NCBI RefSeq assembly: GCF_050948175.1
Contig: NC_135194.1
Coordinates: forward strand, 6,688,033 to 6,752,032
DNA: 64,000 nucleotides
Reading direction: 5' to 3'
Origin: Xylocopa sonorina
Taxonomy: Eukaryota; Arthropoda; Insecta; Hymenoptera; Apidae
Both the position numbers and the translations under genes were made by a program. Shown here piece after piece: positions 1-13,008 of the stretch. Numbering within the stretch: position 1 is the first letter of the stretch; each line of letters opens with the position of its first letter. The notes below the pieces were generated by a model that ran no database searches, had not been told where the DNA came from, and was given only the letters and a program-made list of their open reading frames with translations.

Positions 1-1289
1 AGATTGGAAAATAAATTGTTTCAAAGCATTCTTTGAATAGTTTCGCGTTCTTTTCTAATTGTTGGTATATCGCTCTTGTAATCGTCCGTATGAATCACAG
101 AGTATAAACAAGCATGCCTCCACTTGTATAAAAATTAGTAATATCAGATTATGCAACCCTTGAAGTGTAATAAGTTTGGAATGAAACATTTTTTTTATCA
201 CAAAAAACAAGTGAATTATTTAGCTGACATGCCTCAAATATATGAACCTGTATACTTTTTAATATGTGATTTCAAGCAACTTTTTCTTTACGCTAATATT
301 CGTTTCGGAGGCTTTATTAATGATGACCATTTATAGAATCCGCTGAGCTGCTTCAGAGCTAGTGTTGGGTACGCGTTGCTAACGAATCATCGAGCTTGAA
401 CGAACAAATCGGTGTAACATATATACATATTGTATATTGAAATAAGTATATTAAATCTACATAGGGCAAAAATCGTAATTTATATATAAGTTTATTTATT
501 ATTCAAATAAAATTATGCACAATATCATTTTGCAAAGATAAATATTATTTGAAATTACGTCACGAATTATCTTCTAACAAATTATCATTGAATATTGGAA
601 CACTTTGTACATCGATTACACGTCACAAAATGATATATAACACGTGGAAAGTAGTTTAAAGGTGGATTCAGAACACGAAGGTGATCAAAAAAGTTCGTGA
701 CTTGAGAACGAGCTGTAATTCCAAAAAAGTCGTATCTGATATATGTTTACATGAATGTCCTTAATCATTTTTATGTCTTAAACCAATCTATGCAGTATAT
801 TCCATATACTATATTTTGTACGTACACACAATGATCTAATGCTCTAATGATGTCGTTTAGAGAACGACTCTTGCAATTACTACAATCTACTTTTTCCCTC
901 GTAAGAATATTTGATAGCGACTTTATTAAAGAGAAACCAAATGAAAACATTAATACGTGTATCACATACATACACACATACACACTCTAGCATATAAAAT
1001 TAATGTTTATACTTTGACCGAAAAATTGTCTCTGTAAGAACTCTTATAACTTCCTGGAAAAGACTCGAATAACAGTTTGCTTAGATTTATTCCAACAGGT
1101 GAAGTCTTTACTTTTACACTCCTGAATTGAACCTTTTCAAAGATAGATTGAACAAATTTAAATAAATTTCTTTTTTAAATGTTTTGCAAATCATTAAAGT
1201 TTAAAAAGTCTTTCTGAATTGCAACAACAATAGCACTATTGTATTCGAAACATGCAGTCATTCTTTATCTTTCTTTATTTCATTTATAG
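1..1289. other. AT-rich stretch without a recognised gene
   Basis: Very AT-rich DNA with only short chance ORFs. I see no protein family, RNA gene or transposon end here. If the candidate exon at 1290 is real, this stretch is the intron upstream of it. Confidence 0.5.
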
Positions 1290-1357
1290 ATGTGTACACG
1301 GTTAATGAAGAAGATGCTAATGAAATAACAATTCCGAAGAATTTAACAACAATATAA
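1290..1357 (+). CDS. Candidate terminal coding exon of an unseen plus-strand gene
   Basis: A T-rich run ending in AG at 1289 looks like a splice acceptor. From 1292 the phase-1 frame reads VYTVNEEDANEITIPKNLTT then I and a TAA ending at 1357, an acidic, non-repetitive tail that looks protein-like. An AATAAA lies near 1617, compatible with a 3' UTR. I do not recognise the protein and found no upstream exon in the 1.3 kb available. It could equally be a chance ORF after a chance acceptor. Confidence 0.3.
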
Positions 1358-4300
1358 ATATTATGTCGACTAATTAGATGTAGATGAACTAATGCTGCAA
1401 TGTAATATTAGGAATTAAATGGCAAGCATAGAATCTGAATAATTTTCAAAATGAGGAACGAAAAAGAGGAATTAATTACTTTCCCACTGTAATGTTTTAC
1501 TGTAAGAGTTCTCTTCACAAACACTCGCGATGCAAACTTCGAACGTTAACTTCTGTTTTTGAGCATATTTAAAATTGGTATTGGCCTATGATTTTCACTA
1601 CTATTATTTTATGTAAAATAAAGAAATTATTTTTTATTGTAAGTTTGCACTTGCGGGAGAAACTTAAATAGAAAATTGTAGGAAACTGGAAACGTCTTTC
1701 TGTGAATGCTGAAAAGTAACTTTATATGTTTCTTAATATTAATGCAACAGAAACAATAACTTCTATTTTGTAAATTATTTAAAACTTTTATAATTTATTC
1801 GCATTTCGCGCGTAAAAGATTGTAATTTTGATTGCTGAGAAATGATCGAATATGTACAGAATTTGTGCCAAAATTTGAAAGAATTACATATTGTAATTGC
1901 CATCTGAGAATTATTTTGGTATCTCTTTATTTGATATATCTTTTTCCGTATCATTATTATTATTTGAATTCATTTAGATTTATATCCTTGTATAAATTAG
2001 ATCTCTGTTAACTATGCAACGTGAATTTAGAAATCTTAAGTTGTGCACAACGATATAATAATCAAAATGTAAAAATAACAAAATATAGATGAATTTTAAA
2101 TACTATAATACGACGTTTTTCTTATTAAAAATTTGTCAAAATTAGAAAATTATTTAGCGTGGATAGTATCATACATATGAATTGTACATTCTGCAGAGCT
2201 TTCCTGTAACTACTTCAACTTTCAGTTCCCTTGTAGGATCCTATGACGTCAATGCTCTTTTATTGCAACTGTTTTATAATCACGTTCTCTGTCGTTCATA
2301 TTCAAATCGTGATTTACGTGTATAAATATATCGTTACAGATCACCAAGCAAGATATTTTTTTAAAAGCAAGGGGCAATGACGTATTTATGCGCTGATCAC
2401 ATTATACTATAGTAACAAAGTATATATTTGTAGTTCTTTAAAATATTCATGGATATCATTTTCAAGAAATTAGGATATATATAAAAATTTGTAGTAAAGT
2501 ATTTTACAAGCTATTTCTTCTTGCGGCACTTTTCAACAAAAATGAAATTTAAAATTATTATTTTGTTTCTTCTTAACGGCTAATTCTTAATTAATCAATT
2601 GAATATGTAAATAAATGTATTGCATAATTTATTAAAATGTTAAATTTATGTAACATAATGAAATTTCTAAATGGACTGATGTGAAATAGTTACATAGAGA
2701 AGAATAATTACTATTGCTCTTAGAGTTAACGCGAGCCATAATTCAAATCAGGATTGTAATTAAATTCAAATTACGATATGTAATTTAAGCCTTGCGCACA
2801 GTATGAGAGTTTCTTAATTGCGATTTACGTATCGCGAATTTAAATCGAGCAATGCCGTTCAAGAATAGTTCCTTGCACGTGTTATCGCGATCCTTGCTAA
2901 GAAAACGAAGAGTGATTCACGATCACTCTCTCCAGGAAACAGAAGTAAAGACTCATCGAACACGTACGCATTGTCATTAGATATTACCTAGCTAAATATG
3001 CTGAATTCGCAAATAGTAAAATGTCCACTTAAATCTCTCCTCTAATTTTAGGTAAAATGATTTGCTACAAATTCTTGACAATATATGTAATCTCGAACAT
3101 AAAACCTGACCAAATTGGAGCGAAGGATTTCTCTGCTGAAATGTTGTTCACAGATTCAAACATTCATCGTAATCAAGTCACATGTACTTTCCCTTTCTCT
3201 TTACTATTACCACCGAGGTATGGGAAAGACCACTCACCCAATACATTTTTGTGTTTCCGGAATTCGGGGGCTCTAAAGACCCGGCTATATCATTTTAGTT
3301 ATTATAGTTAGATATTATATTTGATGAAAGATGTTGAAATGCTTTATACAATAATTAAATATTCCTTCTTTTCTGTTGCAAATATCACGATTAAAAAGGT
3401 AGGAGAACTTTTAAGAATCGATGGAAAGAGAATCTTTTCAATCAATCAGCAAAACTTCAAAATTATATGGTTAACCGTTTGGATCTCAGGGGTCATTGAA
3501 AACACGTTGTTGAAAAAGAAAACATAACTTCTTCAACGTGTTAATGTGGGGGGAACAACATTCAGTTCGGTAAAGTTGTCACAACGTAACTTGTGACAAC
3601 GTTTAGTCTGCAGCATAAAAGATAGGATAAAAAGATCACATGTCATTTGTGTGCAGTGTACAAAAGAAAATTTATACTTCTCTTATTCAATCAATAATTC
3701 AGAATTAGTAGCGATGTACAAAGTCCCACAAATGGTCTAACCAGTTACCTTTTCAGTACTATTACCACAGTATACTGTGCTATTCTTTATGGAATAGTTT
3801 TCTTCTTAATCAACCGTTGATCATAAATAGAATTTTTATATCATTATGACATTTAAATTTGTACCGCGAAAATTCATAAGATGTTCGAATTATTCTAGTT
3901 CTCATCTGAGGTCCTATGCATTTTATCTATACCAAAAAAGATACCCAGGAAGATATCTTGTTTGTATTGAATGTATACACAAGAATTGATTTAGAAGTAT
4001 ATTAAGATTAAGATTGCTGGTTATTATTATTAATATCCATAATGTTACTTTATACATACAAATATAATACAAATTTTTATATTTATATGTGCTTAATGTC
4101 TTTCTTCCAGCTAGATATAAAACACATATTTTGTAGACCATACATCTTTAATATTTAAAAAGAGTACAATAACAGTTGTGCTGTAAAGGAACTTATTTAC
4201 GATTCTTGTTAATTGGACATGTTACACTTCTATTGACAAGTAATGTGAGTCCTTAAAGTATAGGATCCCTTTTTGAAATATCTTGCGTATAATAAAATAC

Positions 4301-4573
4301 AATTTTTATTACCGACTAAAGATACACATAAAGTAGTGAAATAATTGAAAACTTTTTATTAAATTTAATTAGTTAAACTAAAATTTTAAACAAATGTCAT
4401 ATTAGTATAATATTTATTTTAAATAATTGCTAATATGAAATTAATATGTATAACATGTTTCTGAAAATACATTTTGAATCCATTCATTTTCTTCAAATAA
4501 ATAAATTATAATATAGATGGGCAATCGTGAACTACAAATATAACAGAGTATAGTTATATTAATATCTCACTAT
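1358..4573. other. AT-rich intergenic DNA
   Basis: Apart from the CRE/TATA cluster and a short perfect stem (arms GAGTGAT/ATCACTC at 2911-2929), I see no gene, RNA or mobile element. The ORFs near 3057-3527 lack family resemblance and codon continuity and are treated as chance. Confidence 0.5.
2244..2328 (+). promoter_or_regulatory. CRE palindrome plus TATA-like box, possible promoter
   Basis: A perfect cAMP-response-element palindrome, TGACGTCA, sits at 2244-2251, a TATAAATA at 2321-2328, and a CRE half-site TGACGTA at 2378-2384. The cluster resembles a cAMP-responsive promoter, but no transcript or start exon can be attached to it. The TATA-to-initiator spacing is not canonical. Confidence 0.25.
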
Positions 4574-4579
4574 TTTATT
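4574..4579 (-). terminator. Polyadenylation signal of Ndufa2
   Basis: TTTATT on the plus strand (AATAAA on the coding strand) lies about 41 bases beyond the Ndufa2 stop codon, a normal distance for a short 3' UTR. Confidence 0.55.
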
Positions 4580-4620
4580 TAATATTTAAATAAATTAAAA
4601 CATTTGTACTAATAACACAA

Positions 4621-5150
4621 TTAGTTTGGTTTACTCGCAGCCAGTTCTTGAATTCTTTTTAGTACTTCTTCGGAACTTAAATTTTGTAGAGAAACAGAGC
4701 GTTCTTTACCAAATTCTAGAATATAAAACAAAATTATGCATAAAATATAAAGAAATATTTGCAGGGGTTCGTAATATTGAATTATATAGTTAACAAATTG
4801 TTTTGTTCACATACCAACATATATTATGTTATAAAACCTACCATATCGTGCATACAGAGCAGGTTCTATTGAGGAACACTCTCTGATTAGAACTGGAAAC
4901 TGTGGATTTTTTCTCTTCAGCGAAGTATATTGTTTTTCAATAAAATCTCTAAAAGTACAAATAGGTTATAACACAATATATTCAATTATTATTAAAACAA
5001 TCAATTAATCAATCTAGTTATATAAATATATAGATTCTGAATTTTCTACAATTAATAATTTTATTACCTGACACCTTGACTGGACTTTGATGTTTGACAT
5101 AAAAGAATTCTTAATTCTTTTAAGTGAGATCCGAACTTTACTGTCGCCAT
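4621..5150 (-). CDS. Ndufa2: NADH dehydrogenase [ubiquinone] 1 alpha subcomplex subunit 2 (complex I B8)
   Basis: Accessory subunit of mitochondrial respiratory complex I, with the thioredoxin-like B8 fold on the matrix side. Three coding exons, complement of 5068-5150, 4842-4948 and 4621-4715, join in phase to 285 nt and 94 aa, the usual family length. The start MATVKFGSHLKELRILLC, the stretch IEKQYTSLKRKNPQFPVLIR and the ARYEFGKE segment match the family plan. Introns have GT/AG ends: GTAGG and GTAA donors, CTAG and TTTTAG acceptors. The ATG at 5150 was chosen because an ATG 20 bases upstream is out of frame with the family sequence. No targeting peptide is visible, as expected for this subunit. 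An 18-bp palindrome lies 91 bases upstream. Confidence 0.95.
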
Positions 5151-5240
5151 GTTGGATATCCAGCGCCATCCTGCGTCAAATAAAATATTCGTTTGCTTTA
5201 TTCTTGCCATCCGAGAAATGTTCTTAAAGATATGATACGA

Positions 5241-5258
5241 GTATAGTATATACTATAC
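5241..5258. repeat. Perfect 18-bp palindrome upstream of Ndufa2
   Basis: GTATAGTATATACTATAC reads identically on both strands and is 91 bases from the Ndufa2 start codon, within the likely promoter. It could be a dimeric factor site or simple TA-rich chance; sequence alone cannot tell. Confidence 0.5.
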
Positions 5259-5878
5259 GACTATAGTACGAGAAGCTATGGCGCTGGTCGCATTCAAAAT
5301 TTAAATTTAAATAATTTTCATATTGGCGTCAATCATCGACAGAATAGTCTCGCGACACTTAGGCTGAAATCGTAATTTTAATTGAATCACGATTCGATTG
5401 ATCTGAAGTAATTTAACAGCATTAATGCTCTCTGTTTTAATTATTTTTAATTCGAGAAATATATCACTATACGGTGAAGAATAACGAAAGACTATTGCGT
5501 TCAGTACAACTGTCAGATAAATAGGAAAATTCTGCCATGGAAAAGCCCTTGGGGGCGAAAGAAGAGGGTCTTTGAGACAAACTGAAGTAGGTTTTTATGC
5601 AATATTAATTAGCCATCTTTACAGATTAAGTATCTTTTTGTATAGCTTAATAAATTCATCCTAGAATCAGGCTATCTATCCTTACATTAATGAATTACGT
5701 CAAATTATACAATGACAGACTCTACTGCAGATTGGGAATTGCAGAAAATTCCTTCGGTTCATGTCCTGATTATGCTGTTACACTTCTGTACAAAATGGTA
5801 ACATACATGTATCCAATCTTATATTGGAATGTTGTATTTGAAATTCTCTATGTATGACAAATGATGTACAAACCTTAC

Positions 5879-5922
5879 CTCTGAACAATAACAAAACTGT
5901 CTGTTAGCGTCGTACATTTCAC
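5879..5922 (-). CDS. Orphan micro-exon candidate with strong splice sites
   Basis: On the minus strand a 44-bp block is bounded by an acceptor TTTTACAG and a donor GTAAGG. It is open in the frame EMYDANRQFCYCSE and contains an ATG followed by 13 open codons ending exactly at the donor, so it could be a first coding exon or a non-coding 5' exon. It lies about 730 bases upstream of Ndufa2 on the same strand, so an alternative 5' exon of that gene is possible. No partner exon was identified. Confidence 0.3.
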
Positions 5923-8194
5923 CTGTAAAAATATAAATTGTAAAATGGAAGAGATGAAATGACAACACATTTATTCAATAATATAAAATGTATATTTTAT
6001 AGAAAAAAATATAATACAAATTAATTGATTTTAATAACGTGTAATAAGGAGCCTCCTTTATATTCCACTCTGGTTGACAGTGTCTTGTAGTATTGTCCAA
6101 TTTTATTTTGAGACAAATTTGTTCATTTTTTTTTATAATATTCCACCTTCTCCCTTAAAAATCTATTTATCACGCGACAACTACGTCGAGATATTATCAC
6201 CTGTAAATCAGTAGTATGAAACCGTTCTTAATCTACGATTTTCTAACTTGGTAATTCTCTGATTTCGTACTCCAATTGACAAATTGATAACCATATTTCT
6301 CTGGAAAGTACCTAATTGACGGTTTCTTTTTCTGGTCAGGGTTTGACCTGTAATAGTATTGACTTTTGCAATTTCATCCAACATTTTCTAAGTCAACCTG
6401 AATCCTAGATACTTAACATTATTGACTTCCATGTATATTCTTATATAAGTATGGAGTCGTCATATTGTAACATCTATATCCAAGTGCATAGAAGTGAAAT
6501 TAATTTTTATATAAAAAATCTAACAGAATTTCAAAATACATCTTAACATACGAAGCATAACATTATACAAAAAATAACTTGGAAAACCTTGTGTAAACAG
6601 ATATGGAAAGTAACAGTTATTAATGTTGAAGTGTTCGCAGTCACTAAATGAGGATTAACAATTTTGGGGCTAATTTTGATTCTTGTAATTTATTTAAATC
6701 AGTGAAAAATAAACACAACAGCTGAAAATCAGTAAAAGAATAAAATTGTCGGCCATTAACGCTCGAAGTAGCAAACAATGGTGATTTAGATAAGTAATTA
6801 AAATTATTGTAATTCATATTTTAACGTGATAAGAAAAATTTTGCAGTGTTGAACAATAAGACATTTTTATCTGCTTCTGTGCTTATTTTACCGAATTGAT
6901 CTTGACATATGGCGGTTTCTCGTTTCGAGAGTTGGTGAAGACTAAACCAATATTAGTGGGATCTGTTCGCTCGATTTTTAAGTGGTCATTAAGGATAATG
7001 AGATCAAATCTTACTCAAAACATCACAACGTATATTAATATTAAACAATAAAAAATATTTTAATTTCGCATTCCCGAAATAAATTTATTTATACTTACAA
7101 GACTTAATATTCTAAATTTTCTAAAATTTTCATGATACAGATTTTATGAGCGATAAAAATATATTTGCTATTTATCAGTGTAACTATAGATTAAAAACCA
7201 TAATTTTTTATTTTAATAATGGATCGATTACTCTGAAAATAAAAAAAAAATATTAACTTTACATTGATTTAATTGTCACGAATATAGATATTGCAATTAA
7301 GATTTCTTTGAGGCAGATCAAATTTAAACTGTGTAAGGGAAACACAATTACGCTCAGAACTGATTTGAATCTTATCTTCTTTAAAAAGAATATTTATCTT
7401 AATTGCACCATATAATATTTCCTCTTACATTGTTCCTTAGTTCGAATCCGAATTGGAAAAACCTTGGAGCTTTGCAGTTCACTTTGTTGGTGTCAACAAA
7501 TCATAAGAAAAAAAAGGTGAAAAGAGGATCGAGACAGCTGAGAAATTTAAAAATCACATATATATATAATAAAAACGATCATTTAACTTTTTCTCCATGA
7601 AAATTTGTTTAATAAATTAATGGGAGTCTTCTAATTAAAATGAGACCAAATTGAACATAATTTAAATAATATTTTGCCATTGATATTTTAGTAACTCATT
7701 TTACTTAAGAAAAAACAAAAACAAGTGACAAATGATAAATTAGAATGACAGTTCTCTCAAAATGATTAGCTACATAATGAGAGAGCAAGATGTTTGGGTA
7801 ATGAGGGAACAAATTGACTATGTAATGGTGGAGACGATCAAGAAATATATTTGTTACTCTTGATTTGAAGTCTAAGATATTCTCGAAGGAAGTATACCAT
7901 TTGAGAGACAATTTCATTACAAACATGTTTCTAGCAACCTGCTTTTGTAATTTACAAAAGTGATAATGAAGGATAAAAAGATCCTATCAAGTAATATTTA
8001 GGTTAAGATATTACAAATTATGTTGTGTTTAATTTAAACAATTGTTTGTATTTAACTTGTCTCTGAAAACGAAATGTGTGTGACAATGTGACATTTGAAC
8101 TAATAGGGACAATGTGAGAGGATTTACTGTAGTGATGTTTCTTATACTATATACCTTATATTGTACATGACAATTGACAGTGTCACTTGAATTG
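5923..8194. other. AT-rich intergenic DNA between msl-2 and Ndufa2
   Basis: No recognisable gene or transposon. It must contain the msl-2 3' UTR at its upper end. The ORFs at 7403, 7705 and 8029 show no family features. Confidence 0.5.
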
Positions 8195-11100
8195 TCACAC
8201 ATCAATTTGTATATCACTATCTTCAGCTTCACTTTCAGTACTAATTATAGCATCTTCTCCTACTAACAAGGCTGCAGGTAGATTTTGTGGTACATTATCA
8301 ATATCTAATCTCGGAGTCGAGTAAACATTTAATACTTGAATTGTTGTGGGAGAAGTTGAGAGACATTGTGGTACAGATCCTAAAGGATCAGAATTTAATG
8401 CATCACAATCCAAAGAAGTCGACAATTGTAATTGTAAATTATGTAACTCAGGTATATGTGGACGAATCTAAAATATCAATTAAAACAACATAATAAACTA
8501 TTGTTCAAATGAATTTAAAAGATCATTTCAATAAATTTCATTAGTACGTTTAATCTTGTAAATTCTACCTTTAATCCATCTGCTGTGTGAGGATTCCTAC
8601 AGCCTCTGCACCTGCATTCAACACAGGGCTTACTTTCTACGTAACATGGACAACGTTGACCACAACACGTTAATTTTCCAGGTATTGCTGTAGCATTGCC
8701 ACATCTACATCCTTTTCTTTTACTTCGAGCAGAACTTGATCTTGGCTTTTTAAAGGCTGACGACTGTTTGAAATGAAATAAATGGCTTTACTTTTAACTA
8801 TTATAAAAAACTTAAATAAAAAATAAGGATTTTATAGAGATTAATGCAGACACAAATAAAATATAGACACGAGTAAGTCAGCAATAGTATGTAATGCAAT
8901 TTAAAATTGCTATCTGCATTAATCTGTGTATGGGACCTAGCAAAATATGCATTTAAATTTATTTAGACCTAGTGTTAGTATAAAACAGTATTAAGGAATG
9001 TTAATAAAATATAAGCTACATTGTTAAATGTTATACAAATCTAGAAATACGATTGTACCTTACAAGTAATATTAACGAAGACGCACATCATTTAGCATTT
9101 AAATAAAAGTTATAGTGTGTGCAATGTAAACTGCCTGTAAGGCATAAAATTAATCGAATATCTATTGAAATTACTTTGCTGCCCTTTGAAGATTTTTTCT
9201 TAGAAGGGGTCCCATATTTAAGGTGGGAAGATGGAATACATTTTACCCCTCCTACAGAGTTGTGTGGATTTCCATCCATATCCTGTTGTCCAACATCTAT
9301 ATCGTCTGCAGCTGCTGCTTTCCGTTTTATTGTTATTTTGTTACCAGATCCGGCATACATCACAGAGTATATTGAGGATCCATTTGACACAGTACGTATA
9401 GCAGGTGATTCTATGTAATATATAAATAATAATTATTATTTTTTTATTTTACTTAAATATAATTATATATCAGGATCTTTATATGGATTGAACTATTTTC
9501 AAGAAGAGGCATTTCCAAGAACTAGGATTCCCCTAACAACATTATTAACGTAATATTTCTTTTTGGTAAACTTAAAAGAGTTACAATAAAAAATACCTTG
9601 AGAGAAACATTGATGGAGAACCTATAGATAATAGAATTTATTGTAAGTAGTTATTAGATATTTTAACATCGATTAAACCTTTTATAAATATTGCTAAAAA
9701 TGATCAAATTTTTAAATATGTGTGAATGAGAAACTTTTATAGTTGAAGATAAAAAAAGCCTTCTTCTATCTTCTTAAGATAGATAATTTTATAAATAATT
9801 TGTAACATATTTGTAAAAAAATATTTCAAGTATAACATTTTTAAAATAATTATATTGTATTATTTTTTCCACATTTCCCTATCCTCTTAAAAGAGCAAAA
9901 AATTAGGTTAATTTCGAGGTGGTCTATTTTGAGCTTTGGTAGAACATTATGTAGATCGCAGATAGGAAAACTGTTAAGGTCCTTCTAAAATGTACACTAG
10001 TTCGCCTTTTAATAATTGTAGTGTAATAGGCAGAGACTTGTCCAGATCTTTGCTTAGCAGATACTATAAAGAATCAAAGAAGTTCCAGTTGCAAAGTTGC
10101 AAACAATATTCTCTGAGTATCTAGTACCCACAGAACCTTTTCTGTAGTATTTGATTAATTTCTGTTATTAAATGGTAAACAGGATTAAAGACAACTTTTG
10201 CTATAGCCTACAGGATATGGCTTTTGAGAAGTTCTAATAACACTAAAGAGGAAAATTTGCAAGATCAATTTGAATTGACATTGACACTGTAACGTATCAC
10301 TCTATTTATAGTATATGCAAGTATACCTTTAATTAAAAGAGTAAATTTCAAACTACACATCTTTTGCTCTTCGACTGAACAAACGTATGACTTATATAGA
10401 AATATTTGTGCCCGATTATCATTTGTCATAAAGATTTGAAACTTATAAACCACTCATATATTCTGTCTGTTGATCAATAATATGCACTTATTTGTCTCTA
10501 TTCTTCTTACAGGAAATTTTAATAAAATAATAAACAAATGATACATATTTGTACTTTATTTGGCCAAAACAAATTTGACATATTCCAATCCATCTGTGCA
10601 TTGAAAATCATACTTGCGAAAGGGTTAACATAATAGCGCACATATTATATGTAATTATTAAATGTTTTTCCATGAATGAAATTATGCTGCAGCAGGACAA
10701 AAAAAAAATATATATATATATATGAAAGGAATGTAGAAATTCAAAGCAATGGCTTCAACAGTTTTTATTCTATACAGTTCCAAAGATATGCTATACTTTT
10801 ATACATCCACATAGGACACTCGCTTTAATTTCAGCTCGTTTATGTATATGTATATACACATACTTTTTTAATATTATTTTACTAAAAAGTTATGAAATTA
10901 TATAATGTTAAAAGAACAACATTAAATGAAAAGTTATTCTGTTCATCAGTACGTAAACATTTGAAGACATTATAAATATCTTTCCCAAGTTTCCTGTTCC
11001 CTTGTTAAATACTAATAGAGGATATAAATAACATTAGAAAATATAAATATTTTCATCCACTTATAGAGAAAAAAAATAATATACTATACCGGATATACTT

Positions 11101-11669
11101 TGCGACACTGCTTCGGAATTTTGTATTGCATTTCCTTGAGTCTGAGTGGAGGTAGTACTTGTATAAACACACGGTAAAATGCTATATGCAGATTTTGATA
11201 AACCAGCAGTACTTTTAAATTCATCTTTAAAGCCAGAACCCTCTTGTATAAGTTCCATAAGGCTACTAGCACCAATAACTGATGCACTGCTACCTGTTTT
11301 GTTTGAGGACACTGAAAGTATTAAACTTCGATAAATGTTTGTGTTTGTTAAATATTCACACAATTTTTTATAACACTGTAACAGTATTCGTAATTGGACA
11401 TTCTCAATGTATTTGTCATAATCTTTGCACCAACCACACGAAGGTTTAAGTTTTTTACGTCCACCTCTACAACCACGACACACATGATGTTGACAATTAG
11501 TTTCGGTTGGTGTATGAGGTTCAATTAATAAATTTGAACACACGGTACAACTTAAACTTTGTCGCAGGTACGGAACTAGCCTATATAAATCTGTCCATGA
11601 ATTTGGATCGTCAGCGTCCGCTTGTAAAACTAACCGACACGTTGACACATAAAGGCTTGTGGCATTCAT
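8195..11669 (-). CDS. msl-2: Male-specific lethal 2 homolog, RING/CXC E3 ubiquitin ligase
   Basis: MSL2 is the RING E3 of the MSL chromatin complex; its CXC domain binds DNA. Coding exons, complement of 11090-11669, 9175-9410, 8569-8763 and 8195-8467, splice in phase to 427 aa. The start MNATSLYVSTCRLVL fits the family N-terminus. RING zinc ligands are C41, C44, C59, H61, C64, C67, C78 and C81. Residues 291-327 form the CXC domain, ten cysteines including CRCGN, TCCGQRCPC and CRCRGC, followed by a conserved proline-rich IRPHIPEL and an acidic tail. The 1.68-kb first intron separates RING from a short linker with a basic KRK motif. At 427 aa it is shorter than vertebrate and fly MSL2 because the linker is compact. 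It is divergent from U2surp, starting 1.34 kb away. In Drosophila MSL2 drives X dosage compensation; in a haplodiploid insect it more likely acts on autosomal H2B ubiquitination (inference). Confidence 0.95.
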
Positions 11670-12592
11670 TTCCTTCCTCTAAACTTCTCCACAAGCAATA
11701 CGTGGTAATTGTATCGCAAACTTAATTAAATAATCTAATACCACATAATCACAGAAACAAAACATCAGCCATATTTACTTTTCTTTCATTTGTATTTATA
11801 GGGGGCTCTGTGTGTGATTTACTTCGACTAAAAAATATCACTAGATGTCTACGTACGGAAAACTCTTTCAATTGTAAACATTTCAAAAATAATATTCGAA
11901 TCAATGATTAAATTATTAGAGATAACATACACGTTACCTTGTTTAGGGAATAATAATAGTACTTGAATATATTTTCTAGAAAAAATTATTAACTAAATAA
12001 ATAAGTGTACTTTTAAATATATATATATATATCTTATATACATATATATTATATATAAATAAAATCTTATATATTTAGAATCAAGTGAAGTACATATATT
12101 ATATGTAGGTATTGTACCGCGAAATAGCTGTGTTACGTTGGTAAGAAGGCAACTAATCTATCGATATTGCAGTTTAAATTTTCACTGCAAAAGTGTCCGC
12201 ATTAGAAATTTTCAAAATCTAAGAATTATTAACTATACGTGGACGATTTATAACTTTCTCGAATTTTTATCGTGTTGTAACGTATACATTATTCAATTAA
12301 ACAGTAAATGAATGAATGGAGAATAATAAAGTAACACGTTAGCGAATTTTACATTATATAAAAAGAATACGTGTTATGAGAAAAAAGTAACAGTTTGAAG
12401 ACTATATCAATACGTCATGCAATTGATTTTTGAAAAATGATCATTTAGTAGCTCAACTTGCGTCGGAAATTGACATGTATTTGAATCTAGAAATTAGTAC
12501 CTTTCTGTCCGTTCAGGTGGGCTATATAGTTTATTCTCAAAAGTGGCGGTCTTTCTAATCGGTAAAGCAACAGTCCAATGCTACAGAGGCCA
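11670..12592. promoter_or_regulatory. Divergent intergenic region of msl-2 and U2surp, with U2surp 5' UTR exon end
   Basis: The 1.34 kb between the two start codons must hold both promoters. A 5' UTR exon of U2surp ends at 12592 with a strong donor (CA|GTAAGT), and its intron ends at the TTTTAG acceptor at 12992, 16 bases before the ATG. A TATATAG at 12523-12529 lies upstream of this exon but without a canonical initiator. The middle (11880-12480) is AT-rich with TA microsatellite runs near 12020-12060 and no gene. Confidence 0.5.
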
Positions 12593-13008
12593 GTAAGTTT
12601 GATTCATATCGATGCATATCTCCTATTTATGTATTATATGCGACCATTCAGTGTCATCAAACTGTGAGAAAACGGAGTTATTACAATTGATATAAAATGC
12701 GTTAAAACGTAACTTTCTTTAAAAATAGTAAAACAAACATTTTTCATGATAATGCTTAATTAGAAATGCTATTAAGAGTGTCTTTCAAACAGTAACACGA
12801 CACGAGGTACAGCTATTATGTTTATGACGATTTTCAATACTTATGAACAATGTAAAATTTTATACATAGTTACACGTGTTTTATATAATTTCTTAATAAG
12901 TTTACTCGAAATCCGTTTGCAATTACAGTATGTTTGATCATTCTTTATTGAATGGTTACGTTTCTATAAAATGGTAAATTACTATGTTTTAGGTTAAATT
13001 ATTTACAA

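Noticed and set aside
3057..3527. Two adjacent plus ORFs (84 and 68 codons)
   Set aside because: No conserved motif, no splice context; treated as chance in AT-rich DNA.
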